DNA of 64,000 nucleotides. Source: Trametes villosa (lineage: Eukaryota; Basidiomycota; Agaricomycetes; Polyporales; Polyporaceae). The position numbers and the translations under genes are program-made. Below the pieces are notes generated by a model. It was not told where the DNA came from, searched no databases, and was given only the letters and a program-made list of their open reading frames with translations. This document shows positions 11,388 through 22,320 of this stretch, piece by piece. Numbering within the stretch: position 1 is the first letter of the stretch; each line of letters opens with the position of its first letter. The stretch lies in assembly GCA_002964805.2 (NCBI GenBank), contig PUDQ02000001.1:6844001-6908000 (forward strand), written 5' to 3'.

Positions 11388-13341
11388 ATGGCCCATCTTG
11401 CCCTCTCGAACCAGGACATCTTGCTAGAAATATTCCGACATGCAGCCCCGGATCCAGCCAACGACGACGCCCAGAGCGATGCGCTGGCGAAATTCGCCCG
11501 CGTCTGCAAGGGATTCAGCGATCCGGCGCTGCGCCTGCTTTGGGAGCGTCTGCCCTCGATATTCCCGCTGCTCTATTTGATCTCCAGCTTTGGGTCGCTC
11601 GAGCCCCATGAAGGTCGCGTAGGGGAGTCCAACGACCTGCGTACCAAGAGGTACGAGACGTATGTACGTGGATTCTCGTTCATTGTACGATGTCGAATCC
11701 CTAAAACTACCTCTTTGCCGACAGTTGCTCCATGATGTGCCCGAACAGAGATGCTGGGAACGCTTCTGCGCGTATGCGTCGCGCGTCCGTGTGCTCACGG
11801 AGGACTTTGAACCCGACCCCAGTGATGGTCCCAACCCGGACTCCGACTCGGATGGCTCAGCGAACGGGGCCATGGTCATGGGCGCAGCCGCACCTGCAAA
11901 CCATCTTGACGACAACAACCAGGGGAACGAATACATCCATGGATTTTTTCCCGATGAAGACGACTCCGAAGAAAGCGACTTTGACTACATCGAGGATGGC
12001 GAGCCGCGACCAATACTCGTCGCCCCTTCCGTGTGGTTCCACCTCGGACGCTTGTCCAAGGGACAGCCGCTACTCCCCGCCCTACGCGAGCTTGACTGGA
12101 CCACGACCGGCCCCGACCAGACAGAGCTCCTCCTCCTCGCCGGGCCGTGCCTTGAGAAGCTCCACATCCGCTTCCGACCGCTCTATCGATATTCCGAGGG
12201 CGAGTACAGCTCCAGCTTTCCGCTCCTCCTCCAGAGCATCGCCGCGCTCGCCCCAGGAATCCGCGAATTTTCGGTCTCTGCGGACCAGCGCAACGCGGTG
12301 TCCGCGGTCGTCTGGGAAGCCGCGTCCATGAAGAAGCTACGCAGGCTAGAGGTGGACCCGCGCCATCGCATCTCTGCCGTGGCTGCCGACTTACTGCGAG
12401 CAGCAGTGGTGGACTGCCTGGACGAGCTTGAGAGCCTTACCATGGGCATGATATACCAGGCCCCAAGCAATCCCCAGCACAAGGGGTGGCCGGCGGAGCT
12501 GCGCGTCCTGAAGACGCTTTCGATAGCGGACTTCTCTGGCGTGTCGGAGGCCTACAGGCTCATCAATGCCTCCAATCTGCGCTCTCTCTCCATCACCCAT
12601 CGCGTACCGCTCGTCACCACCTCATGCGCCCAGCTGTCCTCGGCCCTCGCACAGCAGTTCCGCACCATCACGTCCCTCTCGCTCACCTTCGACCCCACCG
12701 GCCCAGTCTCGTACCGAGCGGACATGAACATCCGGGAGTCGCTCGCACCCCTCTTCCGCCTCCCCAACGTCACGGAGTTCGCGCTCGAGTGCCGCGGCGG
12801 GGGCATGCCCATGAAGAACGAAGACCTGGCCGCTATCGTCGAGGGCTGGGCGCAGCTCGCGAGCCTCTCGATCAAGCTCTTCCCAAACTTCATCGTCCCG
12901 CAGGACCCTCCCATGCCGTACATCAACGCGCTCATCGACGTCGCCCGGCTCGGGCGGAACCTCAAGCGCTTGCACCTGAACGGCGTGTGGTTCACCGACG
13001 ACGACGGGGGCCTCACGGACGAGGACTGCCCCGAGGAGCGCCGTGTGCGCAACCGCAGCGTCGAGGTGTTCACGCTCGTGAACCTGTTCCCCGTCACGGA
13101 GAAGGCGGTGAGACAGATTGCGCACTGTTCTCTGCTGGTGTACGCTCTGTTCCCGGCGCTGGACACGGAGCGGTCGCGCCTTCACCTGGCGAGGGAGAAG
13201 GAGGTTCGCGAGGACGATGAGGTGATTGATGACTCCTCCAAGGCCGTCTGGGATATGGTCCTGGACGCTGTTGCAGCACTGCAGGAGGATGAGAATGAGG
13301 ATGCACAGGCGGGCTCGGAGGTCACAGAGCAGATGGACTGA
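11388..13341 (+). CDS. F-box protein with leucine-rich C-terminal region
   Basis: Two exons (11388-11663 and 11725-13341) give 630 aa. The N terminus LSNQDILLEIFRHAAP (residues 5-20), followed by LAKFARVCKGFSDPALRLLWERL, is the typical Agaricomycete F-box fold that binds Skp1 in SCF ubiquitin ligases. A very acidic stretch (EDDSEESDFDYIEDGE) follows at about residues 170-195. The remainder has irregular leucine-rich strands such as LRELDWTT, LRRLEVDP and LKRLHLNGVW, the usual substrate-recognition part. The tail is acidic again. Agaricomycete genomes carry many such F-box proteins and the substrate is unknown. The intron is phase 0 and the joined frame has no stops. Confidence 0.88.
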
Positions 13342-13877
13342 TCCACGTTGACCTCAGGGAGGCCGAGACGTCCACTACCCCGTATGGCTCCATCGGATAC
13401 AAAGCAATGACCTACCAGAGGGGTAGCCGAGTGCCCCCATAACATACCACTTTGTTGTACAATGTATGACATTGGTCGCGCAGGCTCATTCTGCGTGCAG
13501 CCCGCATTGTGCTCGAAGCTTCGGCGAAGGCCATAGTAGCGAAGTAACGGCCCCTTGACATATAGGTGCCCCGCCCCGGGTGTCGCTACGACCCTCGGTG
13601 GCTGCGCCCGTAAGTATTCGAGTCAAGACGCCCATTCATCAGATCCGAAGTTCTGCACCGTGACTGCGCATGCCTGTGGGCGGCCTTATATTGCGCTTCC
13701 ACATCTAGGAGCGATTCAAGGGCCTAAACGTACCGTTACCAGGCAAGTTCTGCCAGTGGCACCACCTTCGCTCGACCGTCTAATGCCCACATCGGATCCT
13801 GTGCGTAGCATAGATGGTGCTGATACGGTTGAAGAGCATACTCCGTGGACGACGCACTCATATCCACCGCGGCTTGT
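13342..13877. other. Intergenic between F-box and HET genes
   Basis: No gene is supported here. A GTG in frame with the next gene at 13845 is not used, because a proper ATG lies at 13878. Confidence 0.5.
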
Positions 13878-16005
13878 ATGGAGACCCCTCAGCCCGCATG
13901 CCAGAGTTGCTGGGAGGGTCCTGCCGCAGCGCTAATTGCCTCCAAGATCGTTCACGCCGAGACAACTCCAACAAACGTCGGCGTCGGTGGTGTGGTTTGG
14001 ACATGGCTCCCCCAAGACTGTCGCTATTCCACATCATGGGCCCAGCTCAAATCAGGAGCCGTTTCCGGCTGTCCGTGGTGTCGATTTCTACGCGGGATGC
14101 TCGGGGAGGACGACGACGGGGACTCGGCGGCACCGTTGACGGTGCTCGTGGGCAACGGCGGGCCCCTGGACGGCCCTTCCCCGCGAAATACGCAGATGAT
14201 ATACGTGTCCATCGACGGCGAGCCGCGCTATGCTGGCTATGCGTACGCAGACCACGGTGGGTCTACTAATTTGTCGCCGGGTCCTTCACAGTCTGAGCGC
14301 TGAACTATCTGCAGACGACCCCGTTGCGGCGTACATTGTCGCGCGCAGTCCGATCCTGGAGGTGGGCTCCCCGGCCGCCCTCTCCCTCGCAAAGGCGTGC
14401 ATCGACGAGTGCGCGCAGGGTCACCCACGCTGCATCGCGATCTCCACGTCGCATGACCCGCTCCTCCCGACGCGCGTCGTCGACTGCACCGACCCCGCCC
14501 GGCCGCGGCTGGCGACGACGCGCGGCCAGCGCGGGAGCTACCTCGCGCTCTCCTACGTGTGGGGCGAGCCCCAGCCACACAGCACGACTATGGCCAACGT
14601 AGCCAATTACACGGAGGGGATCGACCCGGCATGCCTCCCGCAGACCATCCGCGACGCGATCGGTGTCACGCACGCCCTCGGCGTGCGCGCGCTGTGGGCG
14701 GACAGCCTGTGCATCATCCAGGACTCGGACGAGGATAAGCGGCGCGAGATCGGGCGCATGCACCACATCTACCGCTACGCGCACCTCACGCTCGTCGCAG
14801 CCAGCGCGAGGAGGGTCGGGGAGGGCTTCCTCCAGCCGCGCCGCCCCGCGCCGGGCGACGTCGCGCTCCCAGTGCTCTGTCCTCCGCAGGAGCCAGCGGC
14901 ACGGAAGGCCGGCACGGTGCACCTCTCGGCGACCCACACGCAGGTCGAGGACGACGTCGAGCACTACCGCCACGACTGGGACCCGATCGGTGCGCGCGGC
15001 TGGTGCATGCAGGAGTACTTCATGTCCCCGCGCGCGCTCCTCTTCACGTCCGAGACGCTCCAGTTCCGCTGCCAGACCGCGACGCAGAACGTCGGCGGCT
15101 CGTACTACGACCCCACCTGGGAGCGGCGCGTGCCCGACGCGCTCTTCCTCCCCGACCCCGACCCCGGCCCCGGCCCCGAGGACGAGCGCGCGGAGGCGTG
15201 GGCCGCGGCGTACAAGGCGTGGCTGGACATCGTCGAGGACTACAGCAGGCGGCTGATCACCGCGCCCGCGGACAAGCTCGTCGCGTGCGGCGCGCTCGCG
15301 GAGGGCTTCCAGCGCGTGCTGCGCACGGACTACCTCGCGGGCCTCTGGCGCGCGACGCTCCTCAACGACCTCCTCTGGTTCCGCCCTGGGGGCCCGCAGC
15401 CGCCCGCGCCGCGCCCGCGGCGGTACCGCGCGCCGTCGTGGTCGTGGGCCGCCGTCGACGGGGAGGTGTGGGTCGGGGGCGACTGGTCGGGGATGAAGAG
15501 GCTGGGGGGCGCGGCGGTCGCGGAGGTGGTAAAGTGCGAGGTTGCGCTCGAGGATGATGCGCTGCCGTTTGGACAGGTCACGGCGGGGTCCGTCGTCCTG
15601 CGCGGTGCGTCGATACCGTGCGTGGTGCGTAGCGGGGAGCAATACGGGCTCCCGCAGATGCTCCTCCCGTCACCGACGCAGGCGCAGCGCTGGGAGTCGG
15701 GCTTGGAAGAGGCTGTAGATGTAGATCAGGTCGATGAGGGGTCGATGACCGTCGGCTGGGTGCGTGTGGACAACGAGGCCGATCTGGGCGTACGGAGAGC
15801 ATGGGCGCTCCCAATTTCGCAAGGGAATGGGCGGCTGGAGGGCCTGGTCGTCGCTCGCGTCGACTCGGGCCATCCGGGAAACCTTCAAAGCGGAGGAATT
15901 TACAGGCGTGTTGGCCGCTTCGACGTCTACCGGGAGCTTCAGGATACTGAGTTGGAGTCATACTGGAACGGGACGCTGCCGTTGGTGGACGTGGAGCTTG
16001 TCTGA
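13878..16005 (+). CDS. HET-domain protein, large type
   Basis: Two exons (13878-14256 and 14315-16005, intron 58 nt) give 689 aa. The N terminus has a Cys-rich CQSCWEGP start and a CPWCRFLR motif, common in large basidiomycete HET proteins. The HET domain begins at about residue 202 with YLALSYVWG, continues with LWADSLCIIQDSDEDK and IYRYAHLTLVAAS, and ends with ARGWCMQEYFMSPRALLF. A conserved C-terminal part has YRAPSWSWAAVDG, typical of the family. Its role is probably self/non-self recognition. It is a different subfamily from the HET gene at 4185-5297, so the pair is not a recent duplication. I chose the ATG at 13878 because the upstream in-frame codon is GTG. Confidence 0.92.
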
Positions 16006-17023
16006 AGTGCGTAGATGTTATGCAACCCTGTAGAGCTTCCTGGTCGTCGCTTCAACGCTCTAGCGCACCTAAGGCTTCTTCCATGCTGTGCTGCTTGAGC
16101 ATGGCTCCATACCTGTGAAAGCAAGATTGGCTGCACCAGGGGACTTCTGCTGTGATCTTGGCGGCCTCGGAGATGACGCACTTTTGCCTCTCTCGACGCC
16201 CTCAGCAGCCGAAAGCTTGGACTGCAGACACTGTAATCCCTTGAGCTCGGAGTAAGTACTAATGCTCCTGTTATAGCGGTGAACTACACCAACCTACGCA
16301 TCGTGATATTGCTCGTGCCTCCGACATCTTTGTCAAACCGGAATTCGCACCGGAAGATCATCTATGATCTCGAGATCTGCGGCGTCCTCAGGTGTTCGAT
16401 TGTGCAGCGAGCGGTAGGAACGTGGGCACCTACGAATACGAGTTATGGGCCGCACGAGTGCGGCGTTCGCCAGAGGCATCAAGTTGACCGAGTGTGGTTT
16501 GTGGAAGGAGGCGAACATCGACAAGTCCTCGAGTACTCCCACGCGGCGCGGCTGAGCCACAGCACTTGGTGTCCGAGGGTCCTTGATACAGTGCAGTGCA
16601 TTTACGCGTTATCCAAGAGAAAGTCGAAGAAGCCTGAGCGCGAGGTCCGAAAAGTCTACCGCTGAGTCGAGGTTCCATTGAATGCCTCCCATAGAGCACG
16701 AGAAGGGAGACGAGTGGGCATACAGAAGATCGAAGTAAGAGGTCCTCGCCACGCACCAGGAGTGTCCCGGTTGGCTGCAAGGTGTACCTTGTCTAGTAGG
16801 GATGAGCGGACCAACGAGCGGGTCGCTGCTGGAGCACCAACTGCCATCGACGACGCGCCATCGCGGACTGCACATGATGATATAAACCACGCTCCTAGTT
16901 CGAAGCTTCGCGAAGGATACCCTGGTCGACTAAGAGCACACGCACTGCGCAGGCAGTAGAAGTTGATGGCTTTCGTCTAGTCCGTGCGAGTTCGTCAGCT
17001 CCGGGCCGTCGTATAGTATCAGG
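16006..17023. other. Intergenic, no supported gene
   Basis: Open frames of 75-130 codons exist on both strands but share no recognisable family or coding bias. I see no repeat or RNA gene. Confidence 0.4.
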
Positions 17024-17850
17024 TTATGCCCCTACCTGTTGCTCCGTAACGACCTTCGAGGGTACCAGCGCAGGAGAACTATCCTCTCGTGCCTCTTTAC
17101 GCGCTGCGAGCAACAAGGCTGCCGCGAGGCGTGCCAACGCGCCGACAACTCGGAGCAGACCCTTTGCGTCGATGGTGATGGTGTCGTGCCCGTGCGCGAG
17201 CCTGAGACACGTACGGCCAGTGACCATCGGAGTCACCGCAAAGATCTTCGTCCTGAGTCCTAACGACTACTTTGGGGGAGGGGAGAGGAGAGCTCTGAGC
17301 TGTGCGCGCCGCCGCGAGCAAGACGATGGGGCCCTTCTCGGCCTCGCGATGGACGTAGAGCATGGAGCGGTCCGCGCTCGGCTCCCCGAGGATGAGCGTG
17401 TGGATCCGCGCCGTGCACGCGCGCACAGTACCGGAACTGGGTGCCAGTGATGGACTTCAAAGCCTGAGGACTTGTGCCGGAAGACAGCGATGTCGACGGC
17501 CAAGACATTGCGCCCTGCGCGGCCCGGGGCGTGTCGCGCACTGCGCGTGTCGGGTTTGGTGTCCGTGGTGCTCGTCCCTGCCCGCCCTCATAGAGCACCT
17601 CGGTACGTCTGCCTAGGGGAGACTAGGTTTGGTGGGCTCTTTCACGTTGTCGCGTTACTCGGGTGGGGTGCCGGGCTAAGGGCCTCGGAGGCTTGGACGA
17701 GGCAGACGTCCCCATGGACGAGCGCGAGCGCGAATGTAGGCCGTTGTAGCGATGGCGCGGGAGTGGCGCGCGAGGCGGAGCTGGAGGAGGAGGCGGGGAC
17801 GACGTAGGTTACAATGGCTGGGAAGAGCAGGAGGCTACGGCGGCCATTTG
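17024..17850 (-). CDS. Probable multi-exon gene, unresolved product
   Basis: Codon-biased segments follow each other on the minus strand in different frames, as expected of exons separated by short introns. From 5' to 3': SLLLFPAIVTYVVPAS and FALALVHGDVCLVQAS (about 17850-17660), NVLAVDIAVFRHKSSGFE (about 17510-17420), HTLILGEPSADRSMLYVHRE (about 17410-17330) and VTPMVTGRTCLRLAHGHD running to a stop at 17024. The hydrophobic start suggests a secreted or membrane-anchored protein. I could not find one set of splice sites that joins all segments, so the gene may be real but mis-bounded, or decayed. No family is recognised. Confidence 0.3.
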
Positions 17851-18875
17851 TGGCAGCCCCTGTTGGCGATGACGTTGAATGCGAAGTTAAGTAGGGCGAG
17901 TGTCTGTAAAAGATATCGATACATAGTCGCTGTCCATGGCATTAGTAGGAGGAAGCCAGCCCGACCATCGAGACCATCGACTCGACGGGCTGGCAGATGG
18001 TATTCCAGCGGCCCTTCTGGAGGAATTATGGATTGATCGTCTGCCACCACTGAGCGAGAGCCTAGCAGTTGACGAGCCTATGTCCAGGCGGCAAGAGCAC
18101 TGACGATACAAGCTTTCAGGTCAGACCGTTACTGATCAAAGCAAAGCTTGTTGATGGAGAGTGATTAATAGCCTCAAGATTGTGCAGACTGTGCTCATTA
18201 AATATCATTCAGCGAAGAGTAAGAGTTGCACATTGCGCAGCATACCATTGACGGTACGATGCTTATGTGCAGTGTTAAGACCACAGGGTTCACGGCCGCC
18301 GCGCGAAAAGTAAATGAGGGCGACAGTCTCGTCGCGCCGAGGGCGGGCGAGCGTCGCAGCCGATTGAGAGCAGTTCCTCGTTGTCTTTGATGGCGGTCGG
18401 CGGAAAGCGCGGATGCATCACGGAGCGGGGTATCTTCAGTGCGTATTGCGTCCGGGGGGCCTGCCTAGCCGCAAAAGGGCACTGAGACATTAAGCACACG
18501 AAGCACAAGTTCCACGCAGGAGAGTCTTGCAGACTCTCGAGACGATGAGCTCGAGCATGCAGGCGGCGAGCGCATCTCGCCCATCCTAAGGCCGACGGCG
18601 GGCGGGAGAGAGCTGGAGAGAGCGCGGACGCGAACATGCCACAGCAAGGGACGCGCACGATCGAAAGGGGACCTGGGCCTCTGAGTCTGATCGACGACGT
18701 CACCGCCCTGCTTCGCGGCCGTTTCCAGCCAATGGCGAGTCGCCGGAGGTCGCGAGCACTCACGGAAGACGTCACGGCCTGGCAGACCCCGGCCGTTTTT
18801 CTTATCCCGCCAATCACAGGCAAGGATAATTTGATGGCAATCGGGCGGGGATCTTGGGTTTGCCAGACATAACGC
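17851..18875. other. Left flank of the tandem array
   Basis: No gene is supported. Homology with the repeat units begins at about 18876. The CCAAT and GACGTCAC boxes of the first cupredoxin-like gene lie at the right edge of this stretch and are listed separately. Confidence 0.4.
18696..18785 (+). promoter_or_regulatory. CRE-like and CCAAT boxes of cupredoxin-like copy A
   Basis: GACGTCAC occurs at 18696-18703 and again at 18778-18785, with CCAAT at 18729-18733. Copies B, C and D have the related pair CCAAT plus TGACGTCG ahead of the gene. These suit a CCAAT-binding complex and a bZIP factor, but binding is inferred from the motifs only. The boxes are separated from the start codon by a 416-bp inserted element. 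Confidence 0.45.
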
Positions 18876-18943
18876 CTGCAGCAGGAGGGCGGGTGGTTGT
18901 GCGGACCTTGTGCTCGCGCTCGCCCTTCTACGCCCGCCGTCGG

Positions 18944-19359
18944 AGGACCCCCGACAATCCCCCAAAATGCCTGATCCAATTTCTCAAAATTTGGCCATGT
19001 CTGTCCGAGGGATCAGGCATAGTAAGCGCCCTAAATTGTCCGGATTACCTCAGGCCTTCCAGGCTTTTTGAGGATTTTGTCCGGGGAATTCCTCAGGCTT
19101 TACGGGCGCTAAAACCAGGCCCGGCCAATCAGAAGCCGCGCTCGCTGGCCAGCCGCGGGCCGCGGGCGCCTCTACCCACGTTTGGTCCGGATAGGATCAG
19201 GCCGCGGCTGCCCAGGGACCACTTTGTCCGGACTTTGGCACCAGGGTTGGCCAGATTTGGAGCTCATTTTGTCCGTATTACACCAGGCATAGGGCCTTCC
19301 AAAACGCCAAAAATGTCCGGATCTGGCATCAGGGATGTTGGTGAAATGTCGGGGGTCCT
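18944..19359. mobile_element. 416-bp MITE, hAT-like, inserted in the promoter of copy A
   Basis: Perfect 13-bp terminal inverted repeats (AGGACCCCCGACA) bound the element. An exact 8-bp target duplication GCCGTCGG lies at 18936-18943 and 19360-19367. Copies B, C and D have a single uninterrupted GCCGTCGG at the same place, which fixes the insertion. The interior holds several spaced copies of a TGTCCGGAT...CAGG motif, as expected of subterminal transposase-binding repeats. No coding capacity, so it was moved in trans. The 8-bp duplication points to hAT (KDZ and P elements also make 8-bp duplications). It ends 56 bp before the start codon of the gene. Confidence 0.93.
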
Positions 19360-19415
19360 GCCGTCGGTCTCTTCCCTACCACCACCGTCTCTCTTCGTCC
19401 TCCAGGTCGTTCAGA

Positions 19416-21235
19416 ATGCGCTCCTTCGCCCTCGCTGCCGTCGTAAGCATCCGTTACTTCCATGCTCATGTCCTTGAAGCGGTGGCTGATCTCTTCACAC
19501 GCATACATCCAGCTCTCCGCGGTCGTCGCCGCCTCTGCGAAGCAGATCGTCATCACGGTCGGTGCAAACACCACCGCCAACGCGAGCACCATCTTCCAGC
19601 CCGCGGAGGTCACTGCCAACATTGGCGACGTCGTCCTCTTCAACTGTGAGTATCCGAAGTGTCCGCGAGTATCTACGGTGCAGCTCGTGTGCGGAGGGCG
19701 CGTGTATGCGCCAACAGGTGGCATGGCGCGCCTTCTGTCCTTCGTGCTGTAGCCGTGGCAGGGAAATTCTGCCACTGTGCTCGGAGCCGCCCATACAGAC
19801 GCACGGACCGATAGCGTAGCCGAGGACGGTGTCCAGGGCTGTCGGGGCTCCCAAAGCTATATTTTGCCTTGCCCAGGCTGCACCGCCGGCCATGTTCCAA
19901 ACATACCCTCCCGGCATTATCGCCCGCCCGCGCCGGCACTTCGGCATCTGTCCGCGCTGCAACGGCGGGTCTTCATCTGCCTTCGCGCTTCACCTGATAT
20001 CTTTGTGGCATTCTTGGGCTTCGCGTGCAGCACGTCCCGACCTTCGCGACACACCGTTAGTGTGTGGGGCGCGCATTCCTTTTTGACACCTCCCCGTCGA
20101 CCGAGCAAGGAGCCGCCTGCGAAGACGAGAGCAAAGCTGCGCGTTTCTCTGGCGACGCGATCATGTGACTCGTAAATCCAATGTTGGACTTGTTCGTCCC
20201 CCTGCGCGTTCTCCCTGAACGCGTGGCACCTGGCCATGGCATGCCTTTCTTTCGCGCGAAGAGTGCGCATATAGGCGGCCCGTGCGATCCCAGACACCGA
20301 AGTATTTGCCCTTGTCGGCTTGCCCTCTCGCGCGCGTAACTTGCGCGCCTTCTATAGCTTCTAGCAATCATGGGTCGTCTGTAGCCAGCGCGCGGGGGCT
20401 GTTGAGGGGATATGAGGGGCGCGTCGTGAGGGCGCGATGCAGGCCGTCGAGGCTCGCGCGCACGCTCGGCGGGCCATGCATGACGATTGTGAGGTCACAG
20501 GAGAACCCACACCCCTCTATCCAAAAGACAGCAGACGTTGTGGGGGGTCCTCTGTTCGTTCTCCTGTCCCGTCCCGTTCCGTTTTGAAGGAGCGTGAGGG
20601 CCCCGTGATATCACGGCTGGTGACGAGACCAGCCCCCGCCCCTCCTGTCGCCGTTTGTAAAGTCGTGATGGCCCGCTCACACGTCTCCTCCCGCAGTCAC
20701 CCAGGGGAACCACAGCGCGACGCAGTCGACATTCGCGTCGCCCTGCATCCCCGCGCACGACACGAACAGCACGATCAACGGCTTCAACTCGGACCTGCGC
20801 CCGACGAACAACGGGACGGCGATCACGAACCTGCCCGTGACGATCACGACGAACGACACGATCTGGTTCTTCGACATCGCGACGTGCGCGGAGGGCGGCG
20901 TCGGCGGGATCAACGTGAACGAGTCGAGCACGGAGACGCTCGATGGGTTCATCGTGAGTCTGATTCCCCCTCGTTTGGCGTTTCCTGGTTAGCATGTAGT
21001 GGGGACGAGCGCTGACGGGGGAATGAACGTGCAGCGCAACGCGATCCGGCTGAACGGCACGGCGACGTCGACGTCCGCGTCCGCGTCGGCGACCGCACCG
21101 AGCGGGACGGGCTCCTCGCGCCCGTCCGCATCCGCGAGCGCGACGGGCACGGGCCACAACGGCGCGGAGCGCGCGGCGGCGGCGGCGGCGGTCGGCGCGG
21201 CGCTCCCCATGGCGCTCGTTGCGTTCCTCCTCTGA
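19416..21235 (+). CDS. GPI-anchored cupredoxin-fold secreted protein, copy A
   Basis: Exons 19416-19442, 19513-19645, 20697-20953 and 21035-21235 give 205 aa. The signal peptide covers about residues 1-17. The cupredoxin-like body runs from KQIVITVGANTT through FQPAEVTANIGDVVLFNF, then QGNHSATQSTFASPC (to Cys70), to IWFFDIATCAEGGVGGIN (109-126). A Ser/Thr/Ala-rich linker and an Ala-rich hydrophobic end (GAALPMALVAFLL) form a GPI-attachment signal. There are many N-glycosylation sequons. Fungal cupredoxins of this type normally have a Cys, His and Met copper set in the FYC...HCQxGM region. Here the positions read Asp113, Thr116 and Gly121, while the disulfide cysteines 70 and 117 remain, so copper binding is unlikely. 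The second intron is about 1.05 kb, unusually long for this genome. Confidence 0.9.
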
Positions 21236-22320
21236 GCGTGCGAGGTGCGATAAAAGGACACGTCCGGCTAGAGACAGATTATATACCCCCTGGGCCCGTA
21301 CGCTTGCTCGCGTTTCCCCCTTGCCTGCCCCCCTTGCTACAGCCTCTATCTGGTTTGAGGTCTGGTACAGTGCTCGACTTCCCCGCGCCCCCGTTCCCCT
21401 ACTCCTACGCCTACTGTTACTACTACATACACCGTCTTTACTCCCCTTGTGTCGTGTTGCTCGCCCTGTTGTCTGTGATTGCTACTTGTGACTTTGTTGT
21501 AGCGTGGTGCGTCCGCCGGCCGCATCGCGCGTGTATCTACGTTGGCCGCGGGCCGTTTACTGTCCCTCCTGATTGACTGTGGGTGAGAGAGTGAGCGGGT
21601 GTGAGTTAGCGGAAGCGAGGTGTGTGAACGCTGGGGGGGGCGGCGCGCTCGGGGAGGGATCGGGGCGAGCATTCGTCGTGCGGTGCGGCGGACACGGAGG
21701 CGAGGAGCGGGCGGGGCCGAGGGGAGGGACTCGAGGTTGGGGAATGAAAGGGATAGTCTGTACGGGTAGTGGGAGGGTAGTGGGAGGGTGGTAGGAGGGG
21801 TGTTGTCGTTGTGTCGCCATATATCCAGTGCGCGTCTGCACAATGGGACTCGAACAACTGGCGGCAGTATGTCAGATCGAGCTCGTCTCTCGTATACCAC
21901 TATGCGCGCCGCGCGTACGATGGGCGACATGGCACAGGGACGGCGCAGTGCGAGTTCGATTGGTGTCTGCCCAACGACACCCGAGGAGGAAGAAGTGACG
22001 AGGGAGCCCTGCTAGCTGAGTTCCGTGGTCTGTGTATTTATTCGACTGCGTTCCGCCCGCAAACTGGCCGTTCGGCCACCAGGGGGACGCAGCGCGAGTT
22101 CGCGGTCGGGAGAGACGCGGGCGCTTGAGAGAAAGGCGTTCAGTATGCTTGCCGCAAAAGGCAGGTCGCCCGCGCTACTCTCCCCTCGACCACCACCATC
22201 GCAAACCGGTGCGTCGCTACTTCGGACGTTCTGGCGTAGTAGAAAAACTCGACAGGGGGCGTTTATGCGTACATAAGCGTTTTCGGTCACAAGAAGTTGT
22301 CAAGAACACCTCCGCCGACC

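Noticed and set aside
13845..13877. Upstream start for the large HET protein
   Set aside because: The first codon is GTG; the first in-frame ATG is at 13878 and gives the usual N-terminal CxxCW context.
21840..21875. B-box-like word (minus strand TTGTTCGAGTCCC) repeated in units A-C
   Set aside because: No A box at tRNA-like distance and no cloverleaf; conserved only because the unit is duplicated.
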